Origin: CAWKDG01 sp963848355
GTDB lineage: Bacteria; Actinomycetota; Acidimicrobiia; Acidimicrobiales; UBA8190
Direction: 5' to 3'
DNA: 64,000 nt
Assembly (NCBI GenBank): GCA_963848355.1
Contig: CAWKDG010000012.1
Location: forward strand, 1-64,000
Shown here: in pieces, positions 28,346 to 37,299 of the stretch
Position numbering within the stretch: position 1 is the stretch's first letter
Layout of the letters: every line of letters starts with the position of its first letter
Position numbers and translations under genes: made by a program
Notes under the pieces: generated by a model
The model's input: only the letters and a program-made list of their open reading frames with translations
The model's database searches: none
Told to the model about the DNA's origin: nothing

Positions 28346-29467
28346 TCAGCTGGTGGCGTCGTGCACGTCGCCACCCGGGGCACCGACCCGGGTGAAGGGT
28401 TCGACCCGCGCCCCGGGGGCCACCTCCGCCCCCGGACCGAGCGAGACGAAGGGCCCCACCCGGGCGTGATCGCCCACGTCGGCCCGCACGGCCGTGGTCT
28501 TCGTCACCGTGGCCCCCTCGCCCACCACCGTGTCCACCAGGTGGCAGTCGGGCCCGATCTCGGCCCCCGCACCCACCCGGCAGTCGCCCTGCATGACAAC
28601 ACCGGGCAGGAGCACGACGTCGGGTTCGAGCTGGACGCTGGCGTCCACGTACGTGCGCTCGGGGTCCCACATCGTCACGCCACGGCGCATCCAGCGCTCG
28701 TTGATCCGATCCCGCAACTCGGCCTCGGCCACGGCCAGCTGGGCCCTGTCGTTCACGCGGGCCGCCTCCATCGGATCGTCGGTGACGAGGGACTCGACCC
28801 GGTAGCCGGCATCGTGGAGCACGGCATAGATACCGGTCAGCGAATGCTCACCGGTGATCCCCACGGGCCGCAGTCGTCGCAGGGCGGGCGCCATCACGGT
28901 GTGCCGGAAGCAGTGGATGGTGGTGGCGACCTCGTCGACATCATCCTCGTAGCTGACCTCGGCACCCTCGACGACGCGGACGACGGCCTCGTCCTTGCCC
29001 CGCACGACACGGTCGTAGCCGGTGGGATCGGGAAGCAGGGCCGTGAGGAGCGTGGCCGCCGCGCCGGTGTCCCGGTGATGCCGCACCAGCGATGCGAGGG
29101 TCGGAGCACGCACCAGGGGGGTGTCACCGGGCAGGACCACGACGTCCCCGTCGGCGTCGACCAGGCTCTCCGGTAGTCCGGTGATCCCGACGGCCACGGC
29201 GTCTCCCGTCCCGAGTTGCTCCGGTTGCTCGACGAAGGAGATGGACAGCGACGGCGGCGCGTGATCGACGAGGGTCTTCGTGACCCATTCGCCCCGGTGA
29301 CCCACCACCACCACGACCCTCTGAGCCGACAGCTCGGCCAGCGCGTCGAGGACGTGGAGGATCATCGGGCGCCCACACAGGCGGTGCAGGGGCTTCGGAC
29401 GCGACGAGCGCATCCGTGTCCCCTCGCCGGCGGCGAGCACCACAGCAGACAGCGGACGGTCGGGCAT
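28346..29467 (-). CDS. glmU: GlmU-like UDP-GlcNAc pyrophosphorylase, short form lacking acetyltransferase active site
   Basis: The uridyltransferase domain is complete: SAVVLAAGEGTRMRSSRPKP (nucleotide loop), VEQPEQLGTGDAV, LPGDTPLVR (metal Asp), TGIYAVLHDAG and EAARVNDRAQL. It makes UDP-GlcNAc from GlcNAc-1-phosphate and UTP. The start is the ATG at 29467. The left-handed beta helix then begins (YVDASVQLEPDVVLLPGVV, VGAGAEIGPDCHL) but ends after ARVGPFVSLGPGAEVAPG with GGDVHDATS. The total is 373 residues against roughly 450-490 for bifunctional GlmU. The region homologous to the catalytic His of E. coli GlmU is therefore absent. Only 63 bases remain before prs, so a local frameshift cannot hide the missing part. 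Either the enzyme is monofunctional or sequence was deleted. Confidence 0.88.
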   Translation of the reverse strand: MPDRPLSAVVLAAGEGTRMRSSRPKPLHRLCGRPMILHVLDALAELSAQRVVVVVGHRGEWVTKTLVDHAPPSLSISFVEQPEQLGTGDAVAVGITGLPESLVDADGDVVVLPGDTPLVRAPTLASLVRHHRDTGAAATLLTALLPDPTGYDRVVRGKDEAVVRVVEGAEVSYEDDVDEVATTIHCFRHTVMAPALRRLRPVGITGEHSLTGIYAVLHDAGYRVESLVTDDPMEAARVNDRAQLAVAEAELRDRINERWMRRGVTMWDPERTYVDASVQLEPDVVLLPGVVMQGDCRVGAGAEIGPDCHLVDTVVGEGATVTKTTAVRADVGDHARVGPFVSLGPGAEVAPGARVEPFTRVGAPGGDVHDATS

Positions 29468-29567
29468 GCGGTTTAGTCTGTCACCCGATGACGGGGGCGA
29501 CCTCACACTCCATGACGACCTGGAACATCGACCGCCGCCTTCCGACCGATCGGGCGGTCCCGTCGCC

Positions 29568-31166
29568 ATGCCCGTCCTGAGCTCCAGCGTCGATCCCGCC
29601 TCCGACGTCTACCGGCAGAACCGGCAGGCCATGGAAACGGCCCTGGCCGAGGTGGGTGCCGAGCTGGAGACGGCCCGACAAGGCGGCGGTGAGCGCTACG
29701 TCGAGCGGCACCGGGAGAGGGGAAAGTTCCTGGCCCGGGAGCGCATCGAGCTGCTCCTCGACGCCGACGCCCCGTTTCTGGAACTCGCCCCTCTCGCGGC
29801 GTGGGGAACCGACTACACAGTGGGGGCCAGCCTCGTCGCCGGCATCGGGGTGGTGAACGGGGTGGAGTGCATGGTGTCGGCCAACGACCCCACCGTACGC
29901 GGCGGTTCGACGAACCCCTACACGATGCGCAAGTCGAGCCGGCTGGCCGACATCGCCCTGGAGAACCGGCTGCCCTCCATCAGCCTGGTCGAATCGGGTG
30001 GCGCCGATCTGCCCACCCAGTCCGAGATCTTCATCCCCGGCGGTCGGGGATTTCGCGATCTGACCCAACGCTCGGCCGCCGGGCTCCCGACCATCTCCCT
30101 GGTCTTCGGCAACTCCACGGCCGGCGGCGCCTACGTCCCCGGCATGAGCGACTACATCGTGATGATCGAGGGCCGCTCGAAGGTCTTCCTCGGAGGTCCT
30201 CCTCTGGTCAAGATGGCGACCGGCGAAGAGTCCGACGACGAGTCGCTCGGTGGGGCCGAGATGCACGCCCGGGTGAGCGGACTGGCCGACTACCTGGCCA
30301 CCGACGAACTCGACGCCATCCGGCTGGGACGCGCCATCGTGGGCCGCCTCAATTGGCGGAAAGCCGGTCGCGGGCCGTCGATGCCGGCCGACGAACCCCT
30401 CTTCGACGCCGATGAGCTGCTCGGTGTGGCGTCGGCCGACCTGCGGGTCCCGTTCGATCCCCGCGAGGTCCTGGCCCGCATCGTCGACGGATCCTGCTTC
30501 GACGAGTTCAAACCCCTGTACGGACCCAGCCTCGTCACCGGATGGGCCTCGATCCACGGCTACCCGATCGGCGTGCTGGCCAACCATCGTGGCGTGCTCT
30601 TCAGCGAGGAGTCCAACAAGGCCACGCAATTCATCCAGCTGGCCAACCAGATCGACGTCCCCCTGCTCTTCCTGCAGAACACGACCGGCTACATGGTGGG
30701 CAAAGAATACGAACAGCGCGGCATCATCAAGGACGGGGCCAAGATGATCAATGCCGTCTCCAACTCGCGCGTCCCCCATCTGACGGTCAACATCGGCGCG
30801 TCGTACGGTGCCGGCAACTACGGGATGTGCGGTCGGGCCTACAACCCCCGGTTCCTCTTCAGCTGGCCCAACGCCCGGTCGGCGGTGATGGGTCCGGCGC
30901 AACTGGCCGGCGTCCTCTCGATCGTGGCCCGCCAGAGCGCCGAGGCGCGGGGCCAGCCTTTCGACGAGGACGCCGACGCCGCCATGCGCGCCGCGGTCGA
31001 AGCCCAGATCGAGGCCGAATCCCTCCCCCTGTTCCTCACGGCCAGGCTCTACGACGACGGGATCATCGATCCCCGCGACACGCGCACGGTGCTCGGGCTG
31101 TGCCTGTCCGTCATCGACAACACACCGATCCACGGGACACGCGGCTACGGCGTGTTCCGGATGTGA
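29568..31166 (+). CDS. acyl-CoA carboxylase carboxyltransferase (beta) subunit, MccB/AtuC-like
   Basis: This intact protein of 532 residues is the carboxyltransferase half of a biotin-dependent acyl-CoA carboxylase. The N-terminal crotonase half has ARERIELLLDADAPFLEL, ANDPTVRGGSTNPYTMRKS, SGGADLPTQSEIF and the oxyanion loop STAGGAYVPGMSDY. The C-terminal half has GVLFSEESNKATQFIQL, LQNTTGYMVGKEYEQRGI and the second oxyanion loop GASYGAGNYGMCGRAYNP. The sequence NTTGYMVGKEYEQRGIIK fits methylcrotonyl-CoA or geranyl-CoA carboxylases better than propionyl-CoA ones. The ATG at 29568 is preferred over an in-frame ATG at 29466. It is divergent from glmU and leads the catabolic operon. Confidence 0.9.
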   Translation: MPVLSSSVDPASDVYRQNRQAMETALAEVGAELETARQGGGERYVERHRERGKFLARERIELLLDADAPFLELAPLAAWGTDYTVGASLVAGIGVVNGVECMVSANDPTVRGGSTNPYTMRKSSRLADIALENRLPSISLVESGGADLPTQSEIFIPGGRGFRDLTQRSAAGLPTISLVFGNSTAGGAYVPGMSDYIVMIEGRSKVFLGGPPLVKMATGEESDDESLGGAEMHARVSGLADYLATDELDAIRLGRAIVGRLNWRKAGRGPSMPADEPLFDADELLGVASADLRVPFDPREVLARIVDGSCFDEFKPLYGPSLVTGWASIHGYPIGVLANHRGVLFSEESNKATQFIQLANQIDVPLLFLQNTTGYMVGKEYEQRGIIKDGAKMINAVSNSRVPHLTVNIGASYGAGNYGMCGRAYNPRFLFSWPNARSAVMGPAQLAGVLSIVARQSAEARGQPFDEDADAAMRAAVEAQIEAESLPLFLTARLYDDGIIDPRDTRTVLGLCLSVIDNTPIHGTRGYGVFRM

Positions 31167-31197
31167 CGGGGACCCGTCGGATGCCCGGGATACGCCG

Positions 31198-33264
31198 GTG
31201 ATCACGAAGCTCCTGGTGGCCAACCGGGGCGAGATCGCCCGTCGCATCATGCGCAGCGCCCATGACCTGGGCATCGACTGTGTGGCCGTGTGCTCCGACC
31301 CCGACGCCGGTGCGCCCCACGTGGCCGAGGCCGACGAAGTCGTCCGTCTGCCCGGGTCCACCCCGGCCGAGACCTACCTGCGCGGCGACGCCCTGGTGGC
31401 GGCGGCCCGTGTCGGCCGGCGCCGACGCCGTCCACCCCGGCTACGGCTTCCTGTCCGAGGACGCCGGCTTCGCCCGGGCCTGCGAGGCGGCCGGACTCGT
31501 CTTCGTGGGGCCACCCCCCGACGTCATCGAGGCCATGGGATCGAAACTGGCGGCCAAGGCGACCATGGCCGGTGCCGGCGTCCCCGTTCTCCCCACGGTC
31601 CGCCGGTCCCGGCCGGCGAGGACGCCGTCGACCGCAACGAGGGAGCCTCGAGGCGGCCCCATCGAACGCCGCCTGGTGGAGAAGAGCCTGGTCGACGCGG
31701 CCGCCGAACTGGGTTGGCCGGTCCTGGTCAAGGCGTCGGCCGGGGGTGGTGGCCGGGGCATGAGCGTGGTGGAGGGCCCGAGCGACCTGGCCGACGCCGT
31801 CGCCTCGGCCGCCCGGGAGGCGGCGGCCGCCTTCGGCGACGGCACCGTGTTCCTGGAGCCCTACATCGCCCGTCCCCGCCACGTCGAGGTCCAGATCCTG
31901 GGGGACACCCACGGAACCGTGGTCCATCTGTTCGAGCGCGAGTGCTCCATCCAGCGACGGCACCAGAAGATCGTCGAGGAGTGCCCCTCGCCCGCCGTGA
32001 CACCGAGCGCTGCGCACGGAGATCTGTGCCACCGCCGTCACCGCCGCCCGGGCCATCGGGTACGTCGGTGCCGGTACCGTCGAGTTCCTCCTCCTGCCCG
32101 ACGGCACCTTCGCCTTTCTCGAGGTGAACACCCGCCTGCAGGTCGAGCATCCGGTCACCGAGATGGTCACGGGCCTCGACCTCGTCCGCCTGCAACTGCT
32201 GGTGGCCGAGGGCCGACCCCTGCCTCCCGAGGCGCTCGACCCGCCGCGCCACGGGCATGCCATCGAGGTCCGGCTCTACGCCGAGGACCCCACCCGTTCC
32301 TGGCAACCGTCGGCCGGCCACCTCCACCGCTTCTCGGTCCCGGCCGGAGCCGGGCGTGCGCGTCGACAGCGGCGTCGAGGACGGGTCCGAGGTGAGCCCC
32401 TACTACGACCCCATGCTGGCCAAGGTCATCGCCCACGGCCCCACCCGCGACGAGGCGGCCAGGACACTGGCCGGCGTGCCCTCGACAGGGCCCAGATCCA
32501 CGGCGTGACGACCAATCGGGACCTCCTCGTCCGCATCCTGCGCCACCCCGAATTCCTCAGTGCGGCGACATCGACACAGGCTTTCTCATCCGCCACGACC
32601 CGGCCGTGCTCGGCGCGCCGAAGGCCACCGCCGAGATCGAACGGGTCCATGCCGTGGCGGCCGCCGTGGCCGCCCAGGCCGAACGGCGCCGCCAGGCACC
32701 GGTGCTCGGGGGCCTGCCCTCGGGGTGGCGCAACAACCCGTCACAGCTGCAGACGTGCACCTTCGCCGGACGCGCCGGACGACGATCGACGTCGGTTACC
32801 GCTTCGACCGCCGCGGCCGGTGTGCCGAGGTCGCCATCAACGGGACGCCGCACGGACCGACATCGAGGTGGTGGCGTGCGCCGCCGACACAGCGTCGTCC
32901 TGTCGCGTCGACGGCGTCATCCGGCGCTACCGGAGTCCAGCGGGTGGGCCCGGCCGCCTGGGTCGACGGACCCGACGGGTCCTCCGCCCTCCTGAGATGC
33001 CACGCTTCGCCTCCCCGGATCGCAACTGGCGGCCGGCGCCCTGGTGGCCCCGCTGCCGGGGACAGTGGTGAAGGTGGCCGTGACCGTCGGTGACCCGGTG
33101 CCGGCCGGCGACACGCTGATCGCCATCGAAGCCATGAAGATGGAGCACGAGGTGAAGGCCACGCGCCGGCGGCACCGTGGCCGAGGTCCACGTGGTCGCC
33201 GGTGAGCAGGTGGAGTCGGGGCGGCTGCTGGTGGTCATCGCACCGGACGAGACGAGCCGAGTGA
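31198..33264 (+). CDS. acyl-CoA carboxylase biotin carboxylase / biotin carrier (alpha) subunit, multiply frameshifted
   Basis: This is the partner subunit of the preceding carboxyltransferase. The biotin carboxylase domain opens KLLVANRGEIARRIMRSA with AGADAVHPGYGFLSED. The ATP-grasp loop is LVKASAGGGGRGMS, followed by PRHVEVQILGDTHG, ERECSIQRRHQKIVEECPS and LEVNTRLQVEHPVTEM. The C-terminal carrier domain has VAPLPGTVVKVAVTVGDPV and the biotinylation motif EAMKMEHEV (Lys is the biotin site) near 33120-33155. At least eight indels break it (near 31410, 31600, 32015, 32345, 32490, 32580, 32785, 32860-33030 and 33165). The start is GTG at 31198, and the probable stop overlaps the AtuA start as GTGA. 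The pair carboxylates a methyl-branched enoyl-CoA using bicarbonate and ATP. Confidence 0.85.
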
Positions 33265-35110
33265 GCGACCCCGCCGGCGGAGGCACGGACGTGCTGCGCA
33301 TCGCCAACTGCTCGGGCTTCTACGGAGACCGCATGGCCGCCGCCCGCGAGCTGGTCGAGGGTGGACCCATCGACGTGCTCACCGGCGACTACCTGGCCGA
33401 GCTGACCATGCTCATCCTCTTCAAGTCGCGCCAACGCGACCCGTCGCTCGGCTACGCCGCCACCTTCTACCGCCAGATGGAGGAGGTCCTCGGCACCTGC
33501 CTGGACCGCGGCATCAAGGTGGTGGCCAACGCCGGCGGCCTCAACCCCGCCGGTCTGGCCGAACGTCTGCCGGCACGCTCGCCCGGCGAGCTCGGCATCG
33601 ACGCCGCCATCGCCCACGTCGAAGGCGACGACATCCTCGGGCAGCTGCCGCGGCCTGCGGGCCGCCGGCCGGCCCCTGGCCCACCTCGACACCGGCACAC
33701 CCCTCGACCCCGACGTCCGATCCGGTGAGCGCCAACGCCTACCTCGGAGGATTCGGCATCGCCGAGGCGCTGGCCGGCGGAGCCGACGTGGTGGTCACCG
33801 GCCGGGTCACCGACGCCTCTCTCGTGGTCGGTCCCGCCGCCTGGCACTTCGGGTGGCAGCGCCACGACTGGGACCGGCTGGCCGGGGCCGTGGCCGTGGG
33901 CCACGTCCTCGAGTGCGGAGCCCAGGCGACCGGGGGCAACTACTCCTTCTTCGACGAGGTGCCCGGACTCGAGCACCCCGGATTTCCCATCGCCGAGATG
34001 GAGGCCGACGGTTCGGCCGTCATCACCAAGCACCCGGGACGGGGGGACTCGTCTCCGTGGGCACCGTCACGGCCCAGCTCCTCTACGAGATCGGCGGCCC
34101 CCTGTACGCCAACGCCGACGTCGTGGCCGACTTCTCCACCATCCACCTCGAACAGCAGGGCCCCGACCGCGTCCGGCTGTCGGGGGTCCGGGGACACCCC
34201 GCCCCCGAGGAGCTGAAGGTCTCGATCAACCTCTTGGGTGGATGGCGCAACACCATGACCTTCGTCCTCACCGGCCTCGACATCGAAGGCCAAGGCCGAC
34301 CTGGTCAACGCACCCTGTGGGAGAGCCTCGGAGGAGCCGAGAGCTTCGCCGACCACGACGTGCGCCTCATCCGCACCGACCGGCCCGACGCCCCGACCAA
34401 CGAACAGGCGAGCGCCCAGCTCCGCATCACCGTCAAGAGCTCCGACCCCGACGCGGTCGGTCGGCGGTTCTCCAACATGGCCACCGAGATGGCTCTGGCC
34501 AGCTACCCCGGCTTCTACCTGACGTCCCCGCCCGGGTGACGCCACCGCCTACGGCGTCTTCTGGCCGACCCTGGTGGACCGTGACACCGTCGACGAGGTG
34601 GTCGTCCACCACGACGGTCGCCGGGTCTGCATCGCTCCACCGACGACCGAGTCCTCCCCGATGGCGGCGCTCGATCGCCGGGCCCGACGCCGGAGCTCCG
34701 TCCACGGGGCGGGCGATGGCGCGGCACGGCGGGTAACAGGCGGCACCAGGCGGCGGCTCCCGCTGGGCACGATCATCGGTGCCCGTTCGGGGGACAAGGG
34801 CGGCAACGCCAACGTCGGCCTGTGGGCCCGCGACGACGCCGGCTATTGCCTGGTTGCGCACCGAGCTCACCGTCGAGCGCCTCCGCGCGCCTGCTCCCCG
34901 AGGCGGCGACGCTGGCCGTCGACCGCTACGAGCTGCCGAACCTGCGGGCCCTGAACTTCGTCATCCGCGGACTGCTGGGCGAGGGTGTGGCCTCCTCCAC
35001 CCGTCCCGACGCCCAGGCCAAGAGCCTCGGTGAGTACCTCCGCTCGCGGCTGGTCGACATTCCCGAGGACGTGCTCGACGGCGACCGCTCGATCGCGGGC
35101 CGGACACTGA
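33261..35110 (+). CDS. atuA: acyclic terpene utilization AtuA family protein (DUF1446), frameshifted
   Basis: This is a large DUF1446 protein with the AtuA-like C-terminal domain. The start GTG at 33261 gives VSDPAGGGTDVLRIANCSG. Conserved blocks are DVLTGDYLAELTMLILFKSR, KVVANAGGLNPAGLAERL, SANAYLGGFGIAEALAGGAD, VVVTGRVTDASLVVGPAAW, LECGAQATGGNYSFFDE and ELKVSINLLGGWRNTMTFVL. The C-terminal domain has GARSGDKGGNANVGLWARDD and ELPNLRALNFVIRGLLGEGV. Frames change near 33655, 34050, 34530 and 34855. The likely stop is the TGA at 35108-35110. AtuA is required for citronellol/geraniol growth in Pseudomonas, but its reaction is unresolved. Fusion of both domains in one chain is common in actinobacteria. 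Confidence 0.85.
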
Positions 35111-35125
35111 GGAAGGAAGCGGATC

Positions 35126-36280
35126 ATGGACTTTCGCGAGACCGAGGAACAACAGATGCTCCGAGAAGCCGTCGACGGCATCGCCTCGAAATACGGCCAC
35201 AGCTACTTCACCGAGCGGGCCCGGACAGGCGGGAAGACCGACGAGCTGTGGGACGAGCTGGCGGCGGGCGGCTACCTCGGGGTCAATGTGCCCGAGGAGT
35301 ACGGCGGAGGCGGAATGGGGATCAGCGAACTGGCCATCGTGCTCGAGCAATTGGGCACCAACGGCTGTCCCCTTCTTCTCCTCGTCGTCTCCCCCGCCAT
35401 CTGCGCCACGATCATCGCCCGCTTCGGGTCCGATGAGCAGAAGCAGCGTTGGCTGCCCGGCTTCGCCGACGCCACGCTCAAGATGGCGTTCGCCATCACC
35501 GAGCCCGACGCCGGATCGAACTCCCACAACATCGCCACCACGGCCACGCGCGACGGGGACGTCTATCGCCTGAGCGGCACCAAGTACTTCATCTCGTTCG
35601 CCGACGAGTCCCAGTCCGTCCTGGTGGTGACCCGCAGCGGGGTCGACGAGACCACGGGGCGGGGGCGGTTGTCGCTCTTCGTCGTCGACCTCGACAGCCC
35701 GGGGCTGGAGAAGACGCTCATCCCCGTCGAGATCGTGGCCCCCGAGAACCAGTTCACCCTGTTCTTCGACAACGTCGAGGTACCGGCCGACCGCCTCCTC
35801 GGTACCGAGGGCGACGGGTTGCGGCAGGTGTTCGTCGGGCTCAATCCCGAACGCATCATGACGGCGGCGATGGCCAACGGCATCGGTCGCTACGCCCTGG
35901 ACAAAGCCAGCGCCTACGCCCGGGACCGCTCGGTCTGGGGCACGCCCATCGGCCGGCACCAGGGCATCGCCCATCCGCTGGCCGTGGCCAAGATCGAAGT
36001 CGAGTTGGCCCGCCTCATGTGCCAGAAGGCGGCGTGGACGTACGACGTCGGCCTCGATGCGGGAGAGGCCGCCAACTTCGCCAAGTACGCGGCGGCCGAA
36101 GCGGCCCTCGGCGCGCTCGACCAGGCCATCCAGACCCACGGGGGCAACGGCATGTCCTCGGAGTTCGGCCTGGCCGACATGTGGGGACTGGCCCGTCTGA
36201 TGCGCACCGCCCCCGTGAGCCGCGAGATGATCCTCAACTTCGTGGGCCAGCACTCCCTGCAACTGCCCAAGTCGTACTGA
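35126..36280 (+). CDS. acyl-CoA dehydrogenase
   Basis: This intact FAD enzyme of 384 residues makes a trans-2-enoyl-CoA from an acyl-CoA and passes electrons to ETF. The N-terminal helical domain is MDFRETEEQQMLREAVDGIA. The FAD/substrate block is FAITEPDAGSNSHNIATTA. The beta domain includes GTKYFISFADESQSVLVVT. The C-terminal domain has QTHGGNGMSSEFGLADMWG and the ending EMILNFVGQHSLQLPKSY. A strong ribosome-binding site AGGAAGGA lies eight bases before the ATG. As the last gene of the carboxylase-AtuA operon, it plausibly acts on citronellyl-CoA, isovaleryl-CoA or a related branched acyl-CoA. The exact substrate is not determined by sequence. Confidence 0.93.
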   Translation: MDFRETEEQQMLREAVDGIASKYGHSYFTERARTGGKTDELWDELAAGGYLGVNVPEEYGGGGMGISELAIVLEQLGTNGCPLLLLVVSPAICATIIARFGSDEQKQRWLPGFADATLKMAFAITEPDAGSNSHNIATTATRDGDVYRLSGTKYFISFADESQSVLVVTRSGVDETTGRGRLSLFVVDLDSPGLEKTLIPVEIVAPENQFTLFFDNVEVPADRLLGTEGDGLRQVFVGLNPERIMTAAMANGIGRYALDKASAYARDRSVWGTPIGRHQGIAHPLAVAKIEVELARLMCQKAAWTYDVGLDAGEAANFAKYAAAEAALGALDQAIQTHGGNGMSSEFGLADMWGLARLMRTAPVSREMILNFVGQHSLQLPKSY

Positions 36281-36389
36281 GTTCGAACGACACTGAGTTC
36301 GAACGACACTGAGCTCGAACGACACTGAGCTCGAACGACACTGAGCTCGAACGACACTGGGCTCGAACGAGACTGAGCTCGAACTACGC
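36278..36389 (+). repeat. 16-bp tandem repeat, seven units
   Basis: Seven head-to-tail 16-base units follow the pattern TGAG(T/C)TCGAACGACAC, with two diverged copies at the right end. The first unit begins exactly at the TGA stop of the acyl-CoA dehydrogenase. The last overlaps the stop of the convergent DUF169 gene. The core GTTCGAAC is a perfect palindrome and GCTCGAAC a near one, so each unit could form a small hairpin or bind a dimeric protein. The array fills the convergent intergenic gap. Confidence 0.93.
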
Positions 36390-37139
36390 AGGCACGGAGA
36401 ACCGCCGGGCGTCCTCGGCGGCGTACTTGGCCACGACGGTGTCGACGGCCGCCGTACGTTCGACGGCGTCGACCACGGAGGCGAGCCGGCCTCCGGGGAT
36501 GGCCACCGTCATCTCGTCGGGTTGCATCCCCGTCCGGGCCCGGCTGAGAGCACAACCGACGCTGGCCGCCACCTCGCCAAACTCCTTGGCAATGGCCACG
36601 ATGTGGCACTGGGGCTTGCCCTCGATCCGCAATCCGGGCATGGCATCGGAGAGCACCATCATCTGACGGCCGTTCACCCGGAGGAGGACGACGTCGGGCA
36701 CGGCTTTGGCCTCGGCCAGGGGCCCGTAGGAGATGGCCGACGATCGCGTCGGCACCACCGGCACCCCGGCGATGGCCTCGGCATCCACCCACCCGACTTC
36801 GAGGAGGGTGGCCACGTCGGCGTGAGCGGCCGCCTCCTCCAGGGTGGCCAGCCCGTGGGTGTAGCGACCGACGGAGCAGTTGCCGTGGTCGGCGGGCACG
36901 GTGGTGAAGCTGCGCTCGGCGGCCCTGATCCAAAAAACACACCCGGCCGGTACCCGGCCGGAACGCCCGTCGGCCGTCGGCTGTGACATCGGTTCGTCGA
37001 AGGCGGGGACCGAGGTCGGCACCTCGTCGCTGAAGCTGATCGTGATGGGCGGCACGGCGAGGTGCAGCGTCCGGGCCAGCCTGTCGGCCAGTCCCGCCCA
37101 ATCGCCTGTGGTGGTCGCAGCGTCGGTCATGGACGTCAT
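36384..37139 (-). CDS. DUF169 domain protein
   Basis: This intact protein of about 251 residues belongs to DUF169, a family of unknown function found in archaea, anaerobes and actinobacteria. Family features are the early PPITISFSDEVPTSVPAF, CVFWIRAAERSFTTVPADHG followed by NCSVGRYTHGL (conserved Cys), DVVLLRVNGRQMMVLSDAM and CHIVAIAKEFGEVAASVGCA, where late Cys and Asp-rich residues are conserved. Two conserved cysteines plus His suggest metal or cofactor binding, but this is inference. The start ATG at 37139 (or 37130) is preferred over longer alternatives that run into the upstream gap. It is convergent with the acyl-CoA dehydrogenase across the 16-bp repeat array. Confidence 0.82.
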   Translation of the reverse strand: MTSMTDAATTTGDWAGLADRLARTLHLAVPPITISFSDEVPTSVPAFDEPMSQPTADGRSGRVPAGCVFWIRAAERSFTTVPADHGNCSVGRYTHGLATLEEAAAHADVATLLEVGWVDAEAIAGVPVVPTRSSAISYGPLAEAKAVPDVVLLRVNGRQMMVLSDAMPGLRIEGKPQCHIVAIAKEFGEVAASVGCALSRARTGMQPDEMTVAIPGGRLASVVDAVERTAAVDTVVAKYAAEDARRFSVPA

Positions 37140-37299
37140 CCTCGACCCACCGAACCCTTCAGCACAAAACGCGTCGGCCATGACCGCACCCGTGGACCGC
37201 CCGCAGCCCCGTTTGAGGAGATGTTGATGCTCCATAGGGGTCCGCATGAGTTCGGACCGTCACGATGCCACCAACGCCATCAGGGGAATTGGAGAGATC

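Noticed and set aside
31198..35110. Programmed ribosomal frameshifting in the carboxylase and AtuA genes
   Set aside because: There are many shifts of both signs, with no slippery heptamer or stimulatory structure at each. Error is far simpler.
36278..36389. CRISPR array
   Set aside because: The units are directly adjacent 16-mers without spacers, and no cas gene is near.
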